A DNA stretch of 25,767 nt from the NCBI GenBank assembly GCA_902496335.1, contig CABVAO010000024.1, forward strand, positions 1 through 25,767. The letters are read 5' to 3'. Position 1 is the first letter of the stretch. Every line of letters begins with the position of its first letter. Of this stretch, positions 22,677 to 25,767 are shown one piece after another. The notes beneath the pieces are model-generated. The model saw only the letters and a list, made by a program, of their open reading frames with translations, did no database searches and was not told where the DNA came from. The position numbers were made by a program, and so were the translations under genes. Source of the DNA: an uncultured Collinsella sp. GTDB taxonomy: Bacteria; Actinomycetota; Coriobacteriia; Coriobacteriales; Coriobacteriaceae.

Positions 22677-23788
22677 TGGCGGCCGGACAGCCGGCTCGCT
22701 CCGGTATCGACTTTTCGGCATTTCGCGATTCCAAGCTGGCCCGCGAGCTCATCGAACGCATCCATGAACTCGTCGGCGACCGCACCATCAACCTTATGGA
22801 AGTCTGCGGCACGCACACCGTGAGCATCGGCCGCTATGGCTTTCGCTCCATTATGCCGGCCGGGCTCAAGCTGCTGAGTGGCCCGGGGTGCCCCGTCTGC
22901 GTAACCGCCAACCGCGACATCGACCACGCGATCGCGCTCGCCAACATAGACGGCGCCATCATCACCACCTTTGGCGACATGATGCGCGTGCCCGGATCGT
23001 CCACCTCGCTCGCTGCGCAAAAGGCGGCAGGGCGCGACATCCGCATCGTCTATTCCCCGCTCGACGCGCTCGACATCGCCGAGCAAAGCCCCGATCGTCC
23101 GGTCATTTTTATGGGCGTGGGCTTTGAGACTACGACGCCCACCATCGCCGCCGTCATCTTGGAGGCCGAGGCACGCGGGCTTTTGAACTTTTCGGTCTAT
23201 TGCGCCCACAAGACCACGCCGCCGGCGTTGCGCGCCATCGCCAACGACCCCGAGACCGCCATCGACGGCTTTATCCTGCCGGGCCATGTCGCCACCATCA
23301 CGGGCTTGGCGCCCTTTAGCTTTTTGGTCGACGAGTTCAATACCCCGGGCGTGGTCACGGGATTTGAACCGGTCGATATCCTGCAGGGCATCTGCATGCT
23401 GGTCCAGATGGTTGTCGAGGGCAGGCCCGCGATCGACAACGCCTACCGCCGTGGCGTCAACGCAGACGGCAACCCCGTGGCGCGCCAGCTGGTCGAGCAG
23501 GTGTTTGAGCCATGCGGCACCACGTGGCGCGGGCTGGGGCCGATTGCCAACTCGGGCCTTTCTATCCGCCCCGAGTTCTCGCGCTTTGATGCCCGCGCTC
23601 GCTTTGACGTGCCCGTTGAGGCGACGGTCGAGCCGCGTGGATGCCGCTGCGGCGACGTGCTGCGCGGGGCCATTACGCCGAACAGCTGCCCGCTCTTTGG
23701 CCGCACCTGCACGCCCGAGCACCCCGTCGGCCCGTGCATGGTGAGCTCCGAGGGCAGCTGCGCGGCGTACTACCGTTATCGCGACTAG
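22676..23788 (+). CDS. hypD: Hydrogenase maturation iron-sulfur protein HypD
   Basis: This 370-residue protein is the scaffold, with HypC, for building Fe(CN)2CO. It carries the essential cysteine motifs CGTHT (C44) and GPGCPVCVT (C72 and C75), the GFETTTPTIAA motif, and a C-terminal [4Fe-4S] region rich in cysteine (GCRCGDVLRG, NSCPLFGRTCTP, GPCMVSSEGSC) close to residue 365. It starts with GTG overlapping the hypC stop codon, indicating coupled translation. There is a gap of 48 nt before hypE. Confidence 0.97.
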   Translation: MAAGQPARSGIDFSAFRDSKLARELIERIHELVGDRTINLMEVCGTHTVSIGRYGFRSIMPAGLKLLSGPGCPVCVTANRDIDHAIALANIDGAIITTFGDMMRVPGSSTSLAAQKAAGRDIRIVYSPLDALDIAEQSPDRPVIFMGVGFETTTPTIAAVILEAEARGLLNFSVYCAHKTTPPALRAIANDPETAIDGFILPGHVATITGLAPFSFLVDEFNTPGVVTGFEPVDILQGICMLVQMVVEGRPAIDNAYRRGVNADGNPVARQLVEQVFEPCGTTWRGLGPIANSGLSIRPEFSRFDARARFDVPVEATVEPRGCRCGDVLRGAITPNSCPLFGRTCTPEHPVGPCMVSSEGSCAAYYRYRD

Positions 23789-23836
23789 CCCGGACGCACC
23801 CGCACGCCGGCACCACCCACGATTGGAGTTTTGGAT

Positions 23837-24871
23837 ATGTCCCATAGCACCACCGATAGCACCGTCCTGTTGGGCCACGGCTCTGGCGGTCAGATGATGA
23901 AACGCATCATCGATGAGGTCTTTTTGGATGCCTTTGGGTCGCCCGAGCTGCTCGAGGGCAACGACGCCGGCGTCGCCGCGCTGCCCGCGAGCGGGCGCAT
24001 CGCCATGTCGACCGACAGCTTTGTAGTCTCGCCGCAGTTCTTCCCCGGTGGCAACATCGGCCGCCTTGCCGTGTGCGGAACCGTCAACGACGTCGCGACC
24101 TCGGGCGCCAACGTGCGCTACCTGTCGTGCGGCTTTATCCTCGAAGAGGGCTATCCCATGGATAAGCTCCGCCAGATTGTGCAGACGATGGCCGAGACGG
24201 CGCGCGAGGCGGGCGTGTCCACAATCACGGGCGACACCAAGGTGGTCGAGCGCGGCGGGGCCGACGGCGTCTATATCAATACCGCCGGCGTGGGCGAGGT
24301 TCCCACGGGCGTGGCGCTCAGCGGCGCCAACTGCCGCCCCGGCGACGTCATCCTGGTGTCGGGCACACTGGGCGACCACGGTATCGCCATCATGAGCCAG
24401 CGCGAGGGTTTGGCCTTTTCGAGCACGATAGAAAGCGACGCCGCGCCGCTCAACCACCTGATTGCCGACGTTCTGGCCGCAGCGCCCGGCACGCGTTGCT
24501 TTCGCGACCCCACGCGCGGTGGCCTGGCGTCCACACTCAACGAGTTTGCCCAGGCCAGCGGTGTTGCCATGGAGGTCGACGAGGATGCCGTGCCCGTGCG
24601 TCCCGACGTGCAGGCCGCCTGCGAGATGCTCGGCTACGATGTGCTGCAGGTGGCAAACGAGGGCAAGATGGTTGCCGTCGTGCCGGCCGAGCAAGCCGAT
24701 GCCGCGTTGAGCGCCATGCGCGCCGCCCGCTACGGCGAGAATGCCGCCATCATCGGTCGCGTGCTGCCACTTGCCGAGGGCTCCCGTCCCGCCGTGCGCG
24801 TGCGCACCGGCTGGGGCTCGACCCGTATCCTCGACATGCTCGTGGGAGAGCAGCTGCCGAGAATTTGCTAG
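23837..24871 (+). CDS. hypE: Hydrogenase maturation protein HypE
   Basis: This 344-residue member of the AIRS/PurM-like ATPases dehydrates the thiocarboxamide made by HypF into a thiocyanate on its own last residue. The sequence ends in PRIC, so the acceptor cysteine (C344) is intact. Other features are GHGSGGQMM, the DAGVAALP and STDSFVVSP strands, FFPGGNIGRLAVCGTVNDVA in outline, TGDTKVVE, and DPTRGGLASTLNEFA. TTGGAG lies 8 nt before the ATG at 23837. It completes the hypFCDE set here. Confidence 0.97.
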   Translation: MSHSTTDSTVLLGHGSGGQMMKRIIDEVFLDAFGSPELLEGNDAGVAALPASGRIAMSTDSFVVSPQFFPGGNIGRLAVCGTVNDVATSGANVRYLSCGFILEEGYPMDKLRQIVQTMAETAREAGVSTITGDTKVVERGGADGVYINTAGVGEVPTGVALSGANCRPGDVILVSGTLGDHGIAIMSQREGLAFSSTIESDAAPLNHLIADVLAAAPGTRCFRDPTRGGLASTLNEFAQASGVAMEVDEDAVPVRPDVQAACEMLGYDVLQVANEGKMVAVVPAEQADAALSAMRAARYGENAAIIGRVLPLAEGSRPAVRVRTGWGSTRILDMLVGEQLPRIC

Positions 24872-24994
24872 GGCGGAACCGCACGGTCGGCGCGATGCGG
24901 CTTGGTATCCCTGGAAATGTTCAGATTCCAAGCACGCCCAACGCGGAAGCCCAGTATTATGAGGTGCGTTTTAAATCCAATGACGGGAGCTTTC

Positions 24995-25663
24995 ATGGCA
25001 GCAGCTTTTTCCCATGTGATCTTTGACCTGGACGGCACCATCCTCAACACGCTCGAGGACCTGGCGGCCGCCGGCAACCATACCTGCGAGACGCACGGCT
25101 GGCCCACGTTTGCCGTCGACGAGTACCGCTACAAGGTGGGAAACGGCATGCTCAAGCTGGTTGAGCGTTTTATGCCTGCCGAGTATGCGGGCGACAGCCG
25201 TATGTTTGAGCAGACGCTTGCCGAGTTTAGGGCTTACTACGGCGAGCACAAGGAGGACCACACCGCCCCCTATGCCGGCACAATCGAGATGCTCGACCGC
25301 CTGCGCGCCGCGGGTGTGCAGCTAGCCGTGCTCACTAACAAGGACCACGTCTCGGCGGCTCCGCTTATCGAAAAATACTTTGGTTCCGAGCGCTTTGCGC
25401 TGGTACAGGGCCGTGTTGATGCGTTTCCGCCCAAGCCCGAAGCACCCGTCACGCTGCATGTGATGGAGGAGCTGGGCGCCAATCCGGCAACCACGCTCTA
25501 TGTGGGCGATTCCAATGTCGATATCCTGACCGGTCACAACGCCGGCCTTAAGAGCGCGGGCGTCAGCTGGGGCTTCCGCGGCCGCGCAGAGCTGGAAGCC
25601 GCCGGCGCCGACTACGTGGTGGACACCCAGGCAGAGCTCGCGGCGCTGGTACTGGGCGAGTAA
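24995..25663 (+). CDS. HAD-superfamily phosphatase, phosphoglycolate phosphatase-like
   Basis: This 222-residue HAD hydrolase has the nucleophile motif FDLDGTILNT (D11 and D13), a helical cap of the small alpha type (about 18-85), motif II LTNKD, the Lys of motif III before PEAPVTLHVMEELG, and motif IV VGDSNVDILTGHNAG. This layout is that of Gph/PgmB-like enzymes; the true substrate (phosphoglycolate or another small phosphate ester) cannot be read from sequence. GGGAG lies 5 nt before the ATG at 24995. An in-frame start at 24902 would add 31 residues in a region with no ribosome site. It is 123 nt downstream of hypE, so it may be read from the same mRNA. Confidence 0.88.
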   Translation: MAAAFSHVIFDLDGTILNTLEDLAAAGNHTCETHGWPTFAVDEYRYKVGNGMLKLVERFMPAEYAGDSRMFEQTLAEFRAYYGEHKEDHTAPYAGTIEMLDRLRAAGVQLAVLTNKDHVSAAPLIEKYFGSERFALVQGRVDAFPPKPEAPVTLHVMEELGANPATTLYVGDSNVDILTGHNAGLKSAGVSWGFRGRAELEAAGADYVVDTQAELAALVLGE

Positions 25664-25681
25664 CCGCTCATCCCTCCCACG

Positions 25682-25716
25682 GGTAGCTAATGTGGGACGG
25701 GACTCTTTTAGCCGCC
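25682..25716. repeat. Hairpin repeat, family B copy 2
   Basis: GGTAGCTAA (25682-25690) pairs partly with TTAGCCGCC (25708-25716) around a 17-nt loop containing GTGGGACGGGACT. See copy 1 at 497-529. It begins 18 nt after the HAD phosphatase stop codon. Confidence 0.6.
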
Positions 25717-25720
25717 CCCT

Positions 25721-25755
25721 GCACCAAAGGAGTGTCCCCCAAGTGCCGCCTTCGG
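25721..25755. repeat. GGAGTGTCCC / AAGTGCC repeat segment, copy 2
   Basis: GCACCAAAGGAGTGTCCCCC then AAGTGCCG, matching the segment at 8271-8292. It ends with a small TGCCG-CCTT-CGGCA hairpin near the window edge. Confidence 0.45.
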
Positions 25756-25767
25756 CAGCGATGGCAA

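Noticed and set aside
20794..24931. Minus-strand frames of 522 and 752 codons opposite hypF and hypCDE
   Set aside because: They overlap recognised hyp genes over their full length and encode no known motif. The 752-codon frame spans three real genes.

Overview
The window reads as chromosomal DNA of a GC-rich anaerobic actinobacterium. The best guess is a Coriobacteriia gut organism close to Collinsella. This is inferred from gene content and order, not from a database match. The pointers are a dnaK-grpE-dnaJ-hspR heat-shock cluster of actinobacterial type, de novo NAD genes under a NiaR-type repressor, oxygen-sensitive iron-sulfur proteins, a small 2[4Fe-4S] ferredoxin, and NiFe-hydrogenase maturation genes with a nickel regulator.

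Layout. 1-650: a truncated AAA ATPase remnant beside three tight hairpins that resemble an insertion-sequence end, then several palindromic repeats. 648-3600 (minus): a small Pro-rich acidic protein and ClpB. 3601-5815: two divergent orphan membrane-anchored proteins (3968-4639 minus, 4874-5542 plus) embedded in hairpin repeats. 5816-8116 (minus): an aconitase-superfamily hydratase. 8429-12729 (minus): dnaK-grpE-dnaJ-hspR. 13239-13424 (plus): ferredoxin. 13625-17492 (minus): nadA-nadB-nadC-niaR, reading from a promoter at 17528-17556 that lies in a 19-bp inverted repeat. 17735-18310 (minus): a protein that looks like a degenerate uracil-DNA glycosylase. 18447-18767 (plus): thioredoxin. 18999-24871 (plus): a His-rich small protein, nikR, hypF, hypC, hypD and hypE. 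24995-25663 (plus): a HAD phosphatase.

How the parts work together. ClpB and the DnaK team form a disaggregation and refolding system. The same 27-nt imperfect inverted repeat lies upstream of both clpB and dnaK, so both are probably controlled by the HspR encoded at the end of the dnaK cluster. NadA, NadB and NadC make nicotinate mononucleotide from aspartate, and NiaR probably closes a feedback loop on the shared promoter. NikR, the His-rich protein and HypFCDE handle nickel regulation and the Fe(CN)2CO ligands of NiFe hydrogenase. hypA, hypB and the hydrogenase subunits are not in the window.

The least explained material is intergenic. At least five families of hairpin repeats occur here. 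Some have conserved arms with compensatory changes. One has a conserved 17-nt loop and divergent arms. Most copies sit 9-60 nt downstream of stop codons, where an ordinary terminator would be expected.
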